In this document: in pieces, positions 16,653 to 25,480 of the stretch | How the letters are laid out: the number at the start of each line of letters is the position of its first letter | How positions within the stretch are numbered: position 1 is the stretch's first letter | Source of the DNA: Rossellomorea marisflavi | Lineage (GTDB): Bacteria > Bacillota > Bacilli > Bacillales > Bacillaceae_B | DNA: 64,000 nucleotides | Direction of reading: 5' to 3' | NCBI GenBank assembly: GCA_003667865.1 | Contig: CP033051.1 | Coordinates: forward strand, 1,881,501-1,945,500 | Notes under the pieces: model-generated | The model's database searches: none | The model's input: the letters and a program-made list of their open reading frames with translations, nothing else | Told to the model about the DNA's origin: nothing | Translations under genes and position numbers: made by a program

Positions 16653-16708
16653 AGAAAAGGGGCAGGTTTCTCCATTCTATCTAGTAGAAGCGGGAACCTG
16701 TCTTTTCT
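16653..16708 (+). terminator. Terminator downstream of IscA-fold gene
   Basis: CAGGTT pairs with AACCTG, extended by AGAAAAGG with the T-rich right side, ending in TCTTTTCT. It lies between convergent genes and may act both ways. Confidence 0.65.
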
Positions 16709-16724
16709 ACGTGTATGGCCGTTT

Positions 16725-17024
16725 TTATTCTAGGTGCCTCTCTCTCTCTTCTAAATTCAACAACTGGCGTACATACCTTCTACGATATCGAATCATGATC
16801 AACTGAAGAATGATTCCCGTAAAGTTTCCTATAATAAAATGGATGGACCAAGACCACTCCACCTTAACTCCATACATAATCCCCATATAAGTTAGAAACA
16901 TAATGCTTGGTATGGCTACGTAGTTCAAGGCTTTTTCTCCCCATGAATGAAAGAAAACCTTACTACTTAATTCCATTCTTATAATCATCATTCCAATTAA
17001 AATACCTAATAAAAACGAATACAT
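16725..17024 (-). CDS. Small membrane protein, unknown
   Basis: A 99-residue protein with three hydrophobic segments (residues about 2-17, 36-54 and 60-80) and a highly charged C-terminal tail (RYRRRYVRQLLNLEERERHLE). GGAGGCGAG precedes the ATG, supporting it as a real gene. I do not recognise a family. It lies between the IscA-fold gene and a RpiR regulator gene and appears monocistronic. Confidence 0.6.
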   Translation of the reverse strand: MYSFLLGILIGMMIIRMELSSKVFFHSWGEKALNYVAIPSIMFLTYMGIMYGVKVEWSWSIHFIIGNFTGIILQLIMIRYRRRYVRQLLNLEERERHLE

Positions 17025-17124
17025 CTAAGGCTCGCCTCCTACAATAGAAAAATTTTAGGTAGTTTCCTATAGTATGCAAGGCGAGTTGAAAAAATGAAAA
17101 ATCATTATTTTTTTTCAGCAAAAC

Positions 17125-17940
17125 TTAACGTGGGAGCTCTGTTTTAAAGTTTTTCCTCAATTTATTCAAGAGTTCCATTTGATGAAGAGAGCTCTCACCT
17201 TTCCCAATCTCGACGATGAGATTTTCAATTAAGAATAGAGGGGCAATCATAGAATGAAACTCATCTTTTTCTCCCCGTTCTGCATAGAGGTGTACATGGT
17301 ATGGTGAAGGAGTGTCTAATACATGCTGATCGGTAATTACAATGGACCTACTGTTTGATTCATGAGCATGCTTTAACAAAACCTCTCCTTCCCTTAATAA
17401 GCGACTAAAGGAAAATAGTAAAATCGCAGAGGTTTTGTCTAAATGGACGATTTCTTCTAACATCTCACTCCCCATCCAACGGATTAGGCGGACATCAATT
17501 CCGTAACGTCGCAATCGATAATGGAGTAATTCCCCGAGGCTAAGTGAAGGGCCAGGGGCATAAATAAATAATTGACTTGCTTCTTGGATAATCGATATTG
17601 CTTCCTGAAAGGAGCTACGTTGAAATTGGTTTAAAGTTTCTTGGAGATGGTGGATGCTCCGATTTAGATGATGTGCTTGTACGTCACGATATTCAAGATC
17701 AACAACTGTTTTTAGGATCTTTTTAGCAGGAGTAACTTCTTGTTTTTCTTTTAGGGCTTTCTTGAATTCTTTTAAATTCGTAAAACCGACCATCCGCCAG
17801 AATCTAGACACAGAAGCAACACTTACCCCTACAGCCTTGGCGATATCTTTTTCTGTTGAGATCATAACGGTCGATTCATTATGTAAGATCCATTGTCCGA
17901 TTTTCCAGTGACTCTGCGATAATCCATCTAATTCAAACAT
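17125..17940 (-). CDS. MurR/RpiR-family transcriptional regulator
   Basis: A 271-residue regulator with an N-terminal RpiR helix-turn-helix (residues about 1-75, IAKAVGVSVASVSRFWRMVGFTNLKEFKKAL) and a C-terminal SIS domain (about 110-240, LFIYAPGPSLSLGELLHYRLRRYGIDV). SIS domains bind phosphosugars, which usually control this family. The gene is divergent from the ECF transporter operon, and its ATG is about 160 bp from the first transporter start. It is therefore the likely local regulator and hints at a sugar-phosphate-like signal for the importer. Confidence 0.88.
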   Translation of the reverse strand: MFELDGLSQSHWKIGQWILHNESTVMISTEKDIAKAVGVSVASVSRFWRMVGFTNLKEFKKALKEKQEVTPAKKILKTVVDLEYRDVQAHHLNRSIHHLQETLNQFQRSSFQEAISIIQEASQLFIYAPGPSLSLGELLHYRLRRYGIDVRLIRWMGSEMLEEIVHLDKTSAILLFSFSRLLREGEVLLKHAHESNSRSIVITDQHVLDTPSPYHVHLYAERGEKDEFHSMIAPLFLIENLIVEIGKGESSLHQMELLNKLRKNFKTELPR

Positions 17941-18100
17941 TGTGCTTCACCTTTTTTCTATGATCGTATCACGTGATGATAAAAAAGAATCAAAATGTAA
18001 GAAAATGATAATATTTTTACACAGCATTTACATGATTCCCATGACAGGTTTAAACACGATTCGTACAATGAGGGTGAAAATGATATTTGGAGGGAAGAAC

Positions 18101-18955
18101 TTGAAAAAACCGTATGAATTAACTCAGTCGCAGAAAATGATGATCTTTATTTTGTCTATGTCTCTTTATGGATTGTCGAACATGATTACAGAACTTGTCC
18201 CATCCGTTTATTTAGGTCCTGTTGAGTTTTCTATCGAATATTTTGCTTTTATTCCCTTAACTCTTTGTATTTTATTTCATCCACTCTATGCTGCGATTGG
18301 GGCATCGCTAGGAGAAGTGATTTTTGGTGAGCTAATGCTGGGGCAATTTGGTGGCTTTGGTGAGCTGGAAAAGTTCTTAGCATTTTCTTTAGCTATGTAT
18401 ATTGCAGGAATTATGGTGACTGATCCTAAAAACAAACGCCAAGTTGGAATTGCTGCGATTACAGGTGTTGCCATTCATCAATTGATTAGTTCAATGGTGG
18501 ATATCGGAAAAGTCTGGGTCGGTGTTGATGATTTCGATACAATCCCAGGTTTAGCGGAAAGCGTCGTAGTTGTTGAAGGCTTTTCATTTTTAAATGATGT
18601 CTTATTTTCAGGTATACTATTTGCTCTTCTTCCGACAGTTTATCTAGTCCCTCGTTTATATGGAAAAATTGAACCGCTTCTAGGAATGAAACCGAGAACA
18701 AGAGAGAATTCAAAAGCCATTCGCTTGTTTAATCCGCAACTCGTCATCATATCTATTTTATTAGCAGCGGCTGCTTTTGGATTTGAAGTCGTTGCGAATA
18801 CAGAGTGGAACATTTTTGAGTGGGAAGCAGCGTTCGCAGAGGATATGGAATCAACTCTGATTTGGATTAGCTTAGGTGTAGCCGTTATTGTATCAGCAAT
18901 TGTGATTTACTTCATTACATCACGTTCTAAAAAGATAAGGAAAGATGCAGCATGA
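18101..18955 (+). CDS. ECF transporter substrate-specific (S) component, substrate unknown
   Basis: A 284-residue membrane protein with at least six hydrophobic segments. It resembles ECF S components in its compact helices and small-residue motifs and in its position before the ATPase and T component. The TTG at 18101 is preferred: GGAGGGAA lies 7 bp upstream and the protein then starts MKKPYELTQSQKMM, whereas the longer frame from 17942 begins in the promoter region. The stop overlaps the ATPase start by 4 bp (ATGA). The substrate cannot be read from sequence. Confidence 0.7.
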   Translation: MKKPYELTQSQKMMIFILSMSLYGLSNMITELVPSVYLGPVEFSIEYFAFIPLTLCILFHPLYAAIGASLGEVIFGELMLGQFGGFGELEKFLAFSLAMYIAGIMVTDPKNKRQVGIAAITGVAIHQLISSMVDIGKVWVGVDDFDTIPGLAESVVVVEGFSFLNDVLFSGILFALLPTVYLVPRLYGKIEPLLGMKPRTRENSKAIRLFNPQLVIISILLAAAAFGFEVVANTEWNIFEWEAAFAEDMESTLIWISLGVAVIVSAIVIYFITSRSKKIRKDAA

Positions 18956-20658
18956 CTTCTATCATTGATATACAACATGTGACCTTTACATACCCAAATG
19001 AGGAAGTACCGATATTACGAAACATTCAAGTAACGATTGAACGTGGAGAATTTCTTGCTATTGTTGGAGGCAATGGTAGCGGGAAATCTACGCTCTGTAA
19101 ACTATTCAATGGCTTAATTCCACACTATTATTCTGGTGATTTTGAAGGTACAGCCATTGTTAATGGTCTTGATATTACGACCAGTACGGTTGCAGAGCTT
19201 TCAGCAAAAGTAGGCTATGTTTACCAGGATTTTGAGAATCAGCTTGTTCAAGCAAGAGTTTTAGAGGATGCTGCTTTTGCTCCCTTACATTTTGGCTATG
19301 CTGATTACCTGGAACGAGCACGTGAAGCACTCCAACTTGTTGAATTGGAAGGGCTTGAGAATGAATTTGTATGGCAGCTTAGCGGAGGGCAGAAGCATTT
19401 GCTAGCTCTAGCAGGCTGCCTCGCTCTTAATCCAGACATCATTGTTCTCGATGAACCAATTGCTCAGCTTGATCCGCATCATGCTAAGAAAATGTATGAC
19501 ATCCTTAAGAAATTGAATGAGGAATATCAAAAAACGATCATCGTCATTGAACATCATACTGAATTTATCGGTGAATATTGTTCATCGGTCCTACTACTTG
19601 ATAAGGGGCTAGCCGTTTGGAAGAAACCGGTTAATGAAGCCCTTTCATCTGTTGAAGAGTTAACAACACGACACATCTATCCCCCACAGGTCACACAAGC
19701 AGCCTATCAGCTTGGTCTAGGGGGTGAGCTTCCAATCACTTTGAAGGATGCAGTAAACTATTTCTCTAGTCAAAAATTGAATAGAGAAGCATCCATACAA
19801 AGGGTCAATCAATCTGCACGATCTCTACCCGTTGCTTCCTTGCACAATGTTGATTTTTCATATAAAACGGTTGATCGTTCATTACAGCATATATTGAAAG
19901 ATATTGATGTAACCTTTTATAAAGGAGAAAAGGTTGCGATTGTCGGGAACAATGGAGCGGGTAAGTCAACACTTATGCGTCTTTTAACGGGATTTCGAAA
20001 ACCAGCAAAAGGAACCGTAGAGGTATTAGGAAAACCGACGACAAAGTTGTCTCCAGAGCAAATGGCTGATTATATCACCTATATCTATCAAAACCCAGAG
20101 CAAATGTTTATTGAGGATTCAGTCCGTAAGGATATTGAGTTTTTCCTGAAGGCTCGTAAACGTAAGGATTATAAAGAGAAAGTCGATGAAATCTTAGAGA
20201 TTTTTAATTTAGTAGAGTTACAAGATAAGGATAGTAGACTTATGAGCGGGGGACAGCAACGTCGTGCTTCTTTAGCTATTGGAGCTGCGATGGATCCGGC
20301 TATCATTTTACTAGATGAACCAACGGCCAATCTTGATATTGAAACGCGTAAGCATTTGACGCAGTTCATAAATAAATTGGAGCATCATACGGATCTCGTG
20401 ATGATTTCCACACACGATATGCAGCTGGTAAGTGAATGGTCAACACGAGTGATTGTCATGAATGAGGGACAAATCATTTATGATGGGGACAAAGAAGGAT
20501 TGTTTTCAAATGCAAGTTTGATGCGACAGGCAGGAATTGTGCCACCACAAATTGTGGAGCTAAGCCATGAGCTTAATCTAGCTCAGACTGCTTTTTCGAT
20601 CGATTCTTTTGTTGATTTATTTCAGGAGGAAGACACATGGATTATGCAAAAAGCATGA
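18952..20658 (+). CDS. ECF transporter fused double ATPase
   Basis: A 568-residue protein with two complete ABC ATPase domains in one chain, equivalent to EcfA and EcfA' fused. Domain 1 has Walker A GGNGSGKS, signature LSGGQKHLLALAG and Walker B IIVLDEPIAQLDP. Domain 2 has GNNGAGKS, MSGGQQRRASLAIG and IILLDEPTANLDI, with the switch His in STHDMQ. It drives uptake of a micronutrient or metabolite through the adjacent T and S components. Start and end overlap both neighbours (4 bp and 22 bp), showing tight translational coupling. Confidence 0.93.
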   Translation: MTSIIDIQHVTFTYPNEEVPILRNIQVTIERGEFLAIVGGNGSGKSTLCKLFNGLIPHYYSGDFEGTAIVNGLDITTSTVAELSAKVGYVYQDFENQLVQARVLEDAAFAPLHFGYADYLERAREALQLVELEGLENEFVWQLSGGQKHLLALAGCLALNPDIIVLDEPIAQLDPHHAKKMYDILKKLNEEYQKTIIVIEHHTEFIGEYCSSVLLLDKGLAVWKKPVNEALSSVEELTTRHIYPPQVTQAAYQLGLGGELPITLKDAVNYFSSQKLNREASIQRVNQSARSLPVASLHNVDFSYKTVDRSLQHILKDIDVTFYKGEKVAIVGNNGAGKSTLMRLLTGFRKPAKGTVEVLGKPTTKLSPEQMADYITYIYQNPEQMFIEDSVRKDIEFFLKARKRKDYKEKVDEILEIFNLVELQDKDSRLMSGGQQRRASLAIGAAMDPAIILLDEPTANLDIETRKHLTQFINKLEHHTDLVMISTHDMQLVSEWSTRVIVMNEGQIIYDGDKEGLFSNASLMRQAGIVPPQIVELSHELNLAQTAFSIDSFVDLFQEEDTWIMQKA

Positions 20659-21458
20659 TTGACAAGCTCAATGTTGAGCAAATAAAAATCGAACTTATGA
20701 ACACTACCTATGCGAATGACGGGACGTTAATCGCGAAGATGGACCCGCGTATCATGTTTATCTGGTATGTGTTTTTTGGAATTATTCCATGGTTTATTCA
20801 CAATGAAATCATCCTATTTGGGCTGCTAGCTGTTGTAATAGTCACAACCGTTATGACAAAAGTAAGTAAGTTGATCTTGCTTATTCTCGTACTTGGTTTG
20901 CTTGGGCAAGGAGGATATCTACTCATTGCGTCTCTTTTTTTCGGAGGAGATTTGAGCAGTTTACAGCCATTGCTTATGCTTACCGTCAAGCTAACCGTGA
21001 TCTCACTAGCTAGTATCACGGTGTTTTGTTCCATGAGTCCTGAGAAATTAAGTGTTGGTTTACTTAGCATTGGTGTGCCTGGCCAAGTATCTTTTTCCAT
21101 TTCATACGGGTATCGGATGCTGCCATTGCTTTTAGAGGAATACAATCATATTTTCATGTCTTATAGACTTCGAGGAAAGGCACCGGAGAAAAAAGGGATT
21201 CTCTACTGGCGGTCGGTTAGCTATTTTGTGAAGCTCGCGGTTATGTCCTTTTATCCATTACTGTTAAGCACAGCAAAACGAGCAAGAACAACAGTAGAAG
21301 CGTTAGAAACGAAGGGAAGTAAGAACGCATTTCAAAACCCTGCTGTAAAAAAACTAAAGCTTCAATCTCTAACAATTGGGCGTAAGGAGTACATATTTCT
21401 TGCTATTAATCTTGCATATGTAATCGCTCTCTTTGCAGCAGGATTCTACTTTAAATAA
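20637..21458 (+). CDS. ECF transporter T component (EcfT-like)
   Basis: A 273-residue membrane protein of the CbiQ/EcfT family. Several hydrophobic segments (about 45-130 and 245-270) and two charged coupling motifs are visible: SYRLRGKAPEKKG and VEALETKGSKNAF, matching the paired Arg-Gly-type motifs that dock on the ATPases. AGGAGG lies 6-11 bp before the ATG, inside the end of the ATPase gene. It links the double ATPase to the S component. Confidence 0.88.
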   Translation: MDYAKSMIDKLNVEQIKIELMNTTYANDGTLIAKMDPRIMFIWYVFFGIIPWFIHNEIILFGLLAVVIVTTVMTKVSKLILLILVLGLLGQGGYLLIASLFFGGDLSSLQPLLMLTVKLTVISLASITVFCSMSPEKLSVGLLSIGVPGQVSFSISYGYRMLPLLLEEYNHIFMSYRLRGKAPEKKGILYWRSVSYFVKLAVMSFYPLLLSTAKRARTTVEALETKGSKNAFQNPAVKKLKLQSLTIGRKEYIFLAINLAYVIALFAAGFYFK

Positions 21459-21471
21459 GGGGCTGAATACG

Positions 21472-22248
21472 GTGAATATAGATTTCCACACACATGTTAA
21501 AATTGCGAAAAAGTCGGAGTTTATGCCAGAGTACTTTCAAGAAATGATGAAAGAAGCGAAAGCAGCTGGGCTAGATGCCATTGCTTTGACAGAGCATTTT
21601 AATACAAGAAAATTTATGGAGGTTTACGATTATTTAGATACTCACTATCCATACGAGAGAGATTTTTATGATGTGGATGGTCTTAAGGTATTCCCAGGGA
21701 TGGAAGTGGATGTGAAGGAAGTAGGACATATTCTCATTATTAGTAATAGAAAGACAATCGTAGACCTTTTTAATGAGCTTGTTCCACATCTAGAGGAAGA
21801 GAACTTTATTCCGTTTAAGGAGCTTCTGGATAGAGCTCAATCTTCAGAAACACTTATCATTGGTGGACATCCATTCCGTCCGAGTACACCACTTACACAG
21901 CATGATCCGAATGCACTGAAGCAATTGGATGCTCTTGATCTAAACGGGAAGGACCTACATTCAATTGGGATAGAAGAAAACCAAGAGAAGGTGTATGGTT
22001 TTGCGGAAACTCTGGGTCTGCCAGTTGTAGCTGGCAGTGATACGCATCAATTCTTACAGTATGGCTCTGTAGTCAATCAATTTCAGAAAAACTGTTCGAC
22101 AATACCAGAACTTAAACAAGCAATCCGAAGCAATGAATACACCATTCACATCTCGTCTGACTTGCATCTAAGAGTCCGTTCTGCTGCACTAACAAAAAAA
22201 TTAATCAAAAAACTATTAAAGACAACCAATGAACTCATTGTAAGCTAA
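21472..22248 (+). CDS. PHP-domain phosphoesterase
   Basis: A 258-residue PHP-family metal-dependent hydrolase. Metal ligands are visible in order: DFHTH at the N-terminus, LTEHFNT, the Glu in GMEVDVKEVGHILII, GGHPFRP, and the C-terminal AGSDTHQF. Related proteins include histidinol phosphatase and phosphoesterases of the YcdX type. GTG at 21472 puts DFHTH at the expected N-terminal place. It is 13 bp after ecfT, so it is the last gene of the ECF operon. It may dephosphorylate the imported compound or a derivative, but this is inference. Confidence 0.85.
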   Translation: MNIDFHTHVKIAKKSEFMPEYFQEMMKEAKAAGLDAIALTEHFNTRKFMEVYDYLDTHYPYERDFYDVDGLKVFPGMEVDVKEVGHILIISNRKTIVDLFNELVPHLEEENFIPFKELLDRAQSSETLIIGGHPFRPSTPLTQHDPNALKQLDALDLNGKDLHSIGIEENQEKVYGFAETLGLPVVAGSDTHQFLQYGSVVNQFQKNCSTIPELKQAIRSNEYTIHISSDLHLRVRSAALTKKLIKKLLKTTNELIVS

Positions 22249-22310
22249 ATAATAGTAGAGGACTTCCCTTTGCTGTTATAAAAATAAAAATAGACAAGAT
22301 GACAAAGTGG

Positions 22311-22341
22311 AAGACCAAATCGAAATGATTTGGTCTTTTTC
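22311..22341 (+). terminator. Terminator of the ECF operon
   Basis: AAGACCAAATC pairs with GATTTGGTCTT around a 5-nt loop, followed by TTTTTCTT. A classic intrinsic terminator 62 bp after the PHP gene. Confidence 0.9.
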
Positions 22342-22751
22342 TTAATGGTTTAGAAAACCCCTGGCTATGCCGGGGGTTCTAGAAAGCTTATAGCGTGGTA
22401 TTAAAAAAACCTCACTTCCATGATAGGATAAAGTTGGTTTCCCGACCACTTCATTCCGTCATAGAAGGAGGAATGCCCTGTGAAGGACATGACCAGTTAA
22501 GCACATACAACATCGAATTGTAAGTATCACATAGTATTTGCGCCAAAATACAGAAGACAGATCATTTATGGAAAATATAAAAAGAGCATTGGACAAATAA
22601 TAAGAGATTTATGTGAACGGAAAGGTGTCATCATACATGAAGCAAACGCCTGTCCAGATCACATACATATGTTAGTAAGTATTCCACCTAAGTTAAGTGT
22701 ATCTCAGTTCATGGGGTATTTAAAAGGAAAAAGTAGTCTCATGCTCTTCGA

Positions 22752-23170
22752 ATTACCCCTTTTTACCGTGGTTGTTTTCCACCATGTTTCGCGCCTAATA
22801 ACCATATGCTGATTGGTTCTTAGCTTGGCGGACCGGACATTTGTTCCGCTATTTCAACGTTTTAGGGCAATTTATCGTGTTTGCCGGACATCTGTTCCGT
22901 TATTTCCACTATTTTCAGCTTCCGAAGTAGCATTCTAGTTAAATAGCGGATTATATGTCCGGTTCACTGACCACTATTGCCATTTTTGGCTAAATAGCGG
23001 AATATTTGTCCGCTTACAATCCTACTCTTTATAAATTTCCCCAGTTTCCTGTGGTTACTTCCCACCATGTCTCTCACCTATATCTATATACTGATTGCTG
23101 CTCAGCTTGACGGACCGGACATTTGTTCCGCTATTTCAATGTTTTAGAGCAATTTTTCCTGTTTGCAGGA
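22752..23170. mobile_element. 419-bp repeat-rich insertion inside IS200 tnpA
   Basis: The tnpA sequence is continuous if 22752-23170 is removed, so the insertion edges are known almost to the base. A possible 2-bp duplication (GA at 22750-22751 and 23169-23170) flanks it. It contains the four-unit element at 22833-23013 and a fifth forward unit at 23115. About 125 bp at the left (22763-22889) is repeated at roughly 80% identity at the right (23046-23169), including a small GTGG...CCAC hairpin. No open frame of note lies inside. Confidence 0.75.
22833..23137. repeat. Four-unit inverted repeat element (locus B) plus fifth unit
   Basis: Units close to GGACATTTGTTCCGCTATTT start at 22833 (forward), 22884 (forward), 22940 (reverse), 22991 (reverse) and 23115 (forward). 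Spacing is 51, 56 and 51 bp, exactly as in locus C; the first four span 181 bp. Linkers within each pair are 28 bp and differ from other loci, but two of them contain complementary GGCAAT and ATTGCC, which would extend folding. Confidence 0.85.
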
Positions 23171-23587
23171 CCGACATGCCAATCTGAAATACAGATATGG
23201 GAATCGGAAATTTTGTTGTAGGGGTTTTTATGTTGATACAGTAGGCAGAAATAAGAAACAAATACAATAATATATTAAGAATCAGCTAAAAGAAGATTAT
23301 ATGGTCGACCAGTTAACATTATTCGAAGAAATCGATCCGTTTACGGGACAAAAATTCGGAAGAAATAAAGAAATTCTCTAGAATTAGTGAGTGGATGTGG
23401 TGCAGAAGGGAAACCCATTCAGTGGGCCTTCAAGGCCGATGCCGGTAAGAGAGGCTTTCAGCCGCAGAACAAACCACCAGTTTACACTGGTGGTTTTGAT
23501 TTTTCAGATGAATGTAACATGAAAATTACATAAATAGTTGCCGAGTAGCGAAAAATAAAAAGAATACCAGTTATTGGAGGACAGTCA

Positions 23588-24223
23588 TTGAAAACGACCT
23601 ACAACTATTTATTTCTACTCACTCTCCTCAACCTCATACTATTTATGTTCTTAGCTAAGACATATGAGTCTGACTTTGTGAACCACATTGATATGAAAAC
23701 AATCAACTATATCCAAGGTTTGGAACACCCATACATAACACTTGTAATGAAATTCTTTAGTTTTATTGGTGATACAATCCAGGTCATCATTATTTCAGTC
23801 ATTATATTACTTATCCTCTATAAGGTTTTTCACCAGCGAAGAGAATTACTTCTCTTTTCAATTGTGTTACTTGGATCCACACTGTTTAATGTGCTTCTAA
23901 AGAATTTTTTTCAAAGAGAACGCCCTACTATTTATCAAATGGTGATAGAAGAGAATTTTAGTTTTCCCAGTGGACACTCAATGGCAGCACTATCCTTGTA
24001 TGGGATCGTTAGTTTTTTGTTGTGGAGACATATTCCGAAACAAAGTGGTCGAATGGTATTAATCACGATAAGTGCTGTCTTCATTCTTGTTATTGGAATA
24101 AGTCGAATTTATTTAGGGGTTCACTTTCCAAGTGATATCATTGGTGCCTATTTAGTAAGCGGAGCTTGGCTCATGTTTACAATTTGGTTATTTATCAACT
24201 TTATTTCAAATAGGAAGGCTTAA
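23588..24223 (+). CDS. PAP2-family membrane phosphatase
   Basis: A 211-residue membrane phosphatase of the type-2 phosphatidic acid phosphatase family, acting on lipid phosphates such as undecaprenyl pyrophosphate or phosphatidylglycerol phosphate at the outer face of the membrane. The three catalytic motifs are KNFFQRERP, PSGHS in SFPSGHSMAAL, and SRIYLGVHFPSD with the nucleophile-activating His and Asp. About six membrane segments are present. The start is TTG at 23588 with GGAGG nine bases upstream. It is monocistronic, right after the IS200 remnant. Confidence 0.9.
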   Translation: MKTTYNYLFLLTLLNLILFMFLAKTYESDFVNHIDMKTINYIQGLEHPYITLVMKFFSFIGDTIQVIIISVIILLILYKVFHQRRELLLFSIVLLGSTLFNVLLKNFFQRERPTIYQMVIEENFSFPSGHSMAALSLYGIVSFLLWRHIPKQSGRMVLITISAVFILVIGISRIYLGVHFPSDIIGAYLVSGAWLMFTIWLFINFISNRKA

Positions 24224-24233
24224 TAAAAGTAAA

Positions 24234-24277
24234 ATGGATGGAAGACTAGCATCTTCATACGTTAGCTCTCCATCCAT
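24234..24277 (+). other. Stem-loop after PAP2 gene
   Basis: ATGGATGG pairs with CCATCCAT, continued by a second block (GACTAGC / GTTAGCTC). It lacks a clear U-tract, so termination here would be weak or Rho-independent only in part. Confidence 0.45.
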
Positions 24278-24375
24278 AGTACATTACTAATTGTCGAATA
24301 ATCGGCCAATCGCTTCATCCTCTTAAGAGTTAATAAACTAAAAAGTTTTATTGACAAGTACAACTACTCTGCATT

Positions 24376-24422
24376 ACTATATAGTGGTAGTAAGTAATAC
24401 AAAATACTGTGGTACAGAGTAC
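24376..24422. promoter_or_regulatory. Dyad-rich region upstream of PadR gene
   Basis: Contains the palindrome ACTATATAGT (24376-24385) and the inverted repeat GTAC-AGA-GTAC (24412-24422). Between them TAAGTAATACAAAATACTG is repeated in similar form at 25261-25279, downstream of the operon. PadR-family genes with short downstream partners are usually autorepressed from such dyads. Confidence 0.4.
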
Positions 24423-24458
24423 TGAAAAATATATGAAGCAACTGGAGGAAAGAAGAAA

Positions 24459-24806
24459 TTGGATAATATTACAGAAATGCTGAAAGGGGTGCTTGAAGGG
24501 TGTGTGCTTGAGATCATTAGCCGAGGCGAAACATATGGCTATGAAATCACGCAACAGCTGCGCACACTCGGCTTCACGGATGTGGTTGAGGGCACGGTTT
24601 ACACAATTACCATGCGACTTGAGAAAAATAATTTGGTAAACATCGAGAAAAAGCCATCTACTATGGGACCACCAAGAAAATTTTATACACTCAACGCAGC
24701 AGGCCAAGAGCATCTTGAAACGTTTTGGGAAAAATGGGAGTTTGTTTCGAGTAAATTAGACGAGCTAAAAACAAAAAAATTAAAATCAAAAGGAGAAATC
24801 ATATGA
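24459..24806 (+). CDS. PadR-family transcriptional regulator
   Basis: A 115-residue winged-helix regulator of the short PadR class. Diagnostic segments are [45 protein letters not shown] and [22 protein letters not shown] at 24459 is the start, with GGAGGAAAG upstream. The stop overlaps the next ATG by 4 bp (ATGA), so it is translationally coupled to the DUF1048 gene. PadR/DUF1048 pairs are common in Firmicutes, and the regulator usually represses its own operon. Confidence 0.9.
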   Translation: MDNITEMLKGVLEGCVLEIISRGETYGYEITQQLRTLGFTDVVEGTVYTITMRLEKNNLVNIEKKPSTMGPPRKFYTLNAAGQEHLETFWEKWEFVSSKLDELKTKKLKSKGEII

Positions 24807-25141
24807 GTATTATCGATAAAATCATCGGAAGTTTGGAAGATAAGCGCGAATGGAGAGCGATGGAGGCACGTGGCAAGGCACTCCCGAGTGAATACAGTAA
24901 TGCATACAATGCAATGAAAAAATATTTGTGGACGACTGGTGGTATCTCCGACTGGAAGGAAACTAGCCGAATCTTTGGCGTTATTCTCGACCTGCTTGAA
25001 CAAGGTGCTGCGGAAGGCAAGAAAGTTACGGACCTTACTGGTGAAAACGTGGCAGCTTTCTGCGATGAACTTGTAAAAGACGCAGACACTTGGAGAGACA
25101 AGTACCGCGCAAGGTTGAACGATACGATTGGTCGTGACTAA
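24803..25141 (+). CDS. DUF1048-family protein
   Basis: A 112-residue, mostly helical soluble protein. It matches DUF1048 in length, in the pattern [36 protein letters not shown] and in its location after padR. The family has no established activity; structures of relatives show a helical bundle. GGAGAAATC precedes the ATG inside the end of padR. No third gene of the operon (often a membrane protein) is obvious, apart from a doubtful 30-codon frame at 25366. Confidence 0.85.
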   Translation: MSIIDKIIGSLEDKREWRAMEARGKALPSEYSNAYNAMKKYLWTTGGISDWKETSRIFGVILDLLEQGAAEGKKVTDLTGENVAAFCDELVKDADTWRDKYRARLNDTIGRD

Positions 25142-25365
25142 CAGAGAAATTCCGGTGAATAAAGCTTAGGTGGCTTTAGCGACAAAATGTTTTAGTTAAA
25201 TACCGACTGAATATCTGGATGTCTATCAGAACTTATTCAGTTTTATTTTTAACTAGGTAATAAGTAATACAGAATATCGGTCAGGCTAAGTAGTAGGGTG
25301 AGTTTCATTTCCCTACTTGGTAATCGACTAGATTGTCTAAAGGTAAGGAAATTACTACTACTTTA

Positions 25366-25458
25366 ATGAGGATCTGGATTACCCTTACCTGGTGTGTCGG
25401 CATTATGGTCGTTGCTTACTTTTTTGCTAGTATAGAATTTAAACGCCAGTTAGGATAG
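25366..25458 (+). CDS. Possible 30-residue membrane peptide
   Basis: A short frame encoding MRIWITLTWCVGIMVVAYFFASIEFKRQLG in outline: one hydrophobic segment followed by a positively charged tail. No convincing ribosome site precedes it. It could be a real single-pass microprotein, the end of a decayed membrane gene, or chance. The rest of the 491-bp gap (25142-25632) holds the repeated motif at 25261-25279 and the terminator at 25481. Confidence 0.25.
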   Translation: MRIWITLTWCVGIMVVAYFFASIEFKRQLG

Positions 25459-25480
25459 GGGAAACACTTTATAGTTTAAA

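Larger units (their letters stand above)
22480..23381 (+). pseudogene. tnpA: IS200-type transposase tnpA, interrupted
   Basis: Y1 (HUH) transposase in two parts, 22480-22751 and 23171-23381; joined they give 161 codons, the normal length. Part 1 reads KYHIVFAPKYRRQIIYGKYK and includes the HUH motif HIHM and SVSQFMGYLKGKSSLMLF. Part 2 resumes in the expected frame with DRHANLKYRYGNRKF and ends DPFTGQKFGRNKEIL. Inactivation is multiple: a TAA at codon 7 (22498-22500), the 419-bp insertion between LMLF and DRHAN, and a TAA just before the presumed catalytic Tyr in YIKNQLKED. It cannot make an active transposase, though the end hairpins could still be mobilised in trans. Confidence 0.88.
22353..23500 (+). 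mobile_element. Decayed IS200/IS605-family element with internal insertion
   Basis: The left end carries a subterminal hairpin at 22356-22378 (AACCCCTGGC / GCCGGGGGTT) and the right end one at 23471-23496 (AAACCACCAG / CTGGTGGTTT), as is usual for IS200 elements, which transpose as single strands and recognise hairpin ends. Between them is a single tnpA pseudogene on the plus strand. Without the 419-bp insertion at 22752-23170 the element would be about 730 bp, the normal IS200 size. The exact cleavage points are not certain. Confidence 0.85.

Noticed and set aside
24348..24713. Long minus-strand frame opposite the padR gene
   Set aside because: It is antisense to a clear PadR gene with the expected codon pattern; Cys-rich composition and lack of a ribosome site indicate a shadow frame.
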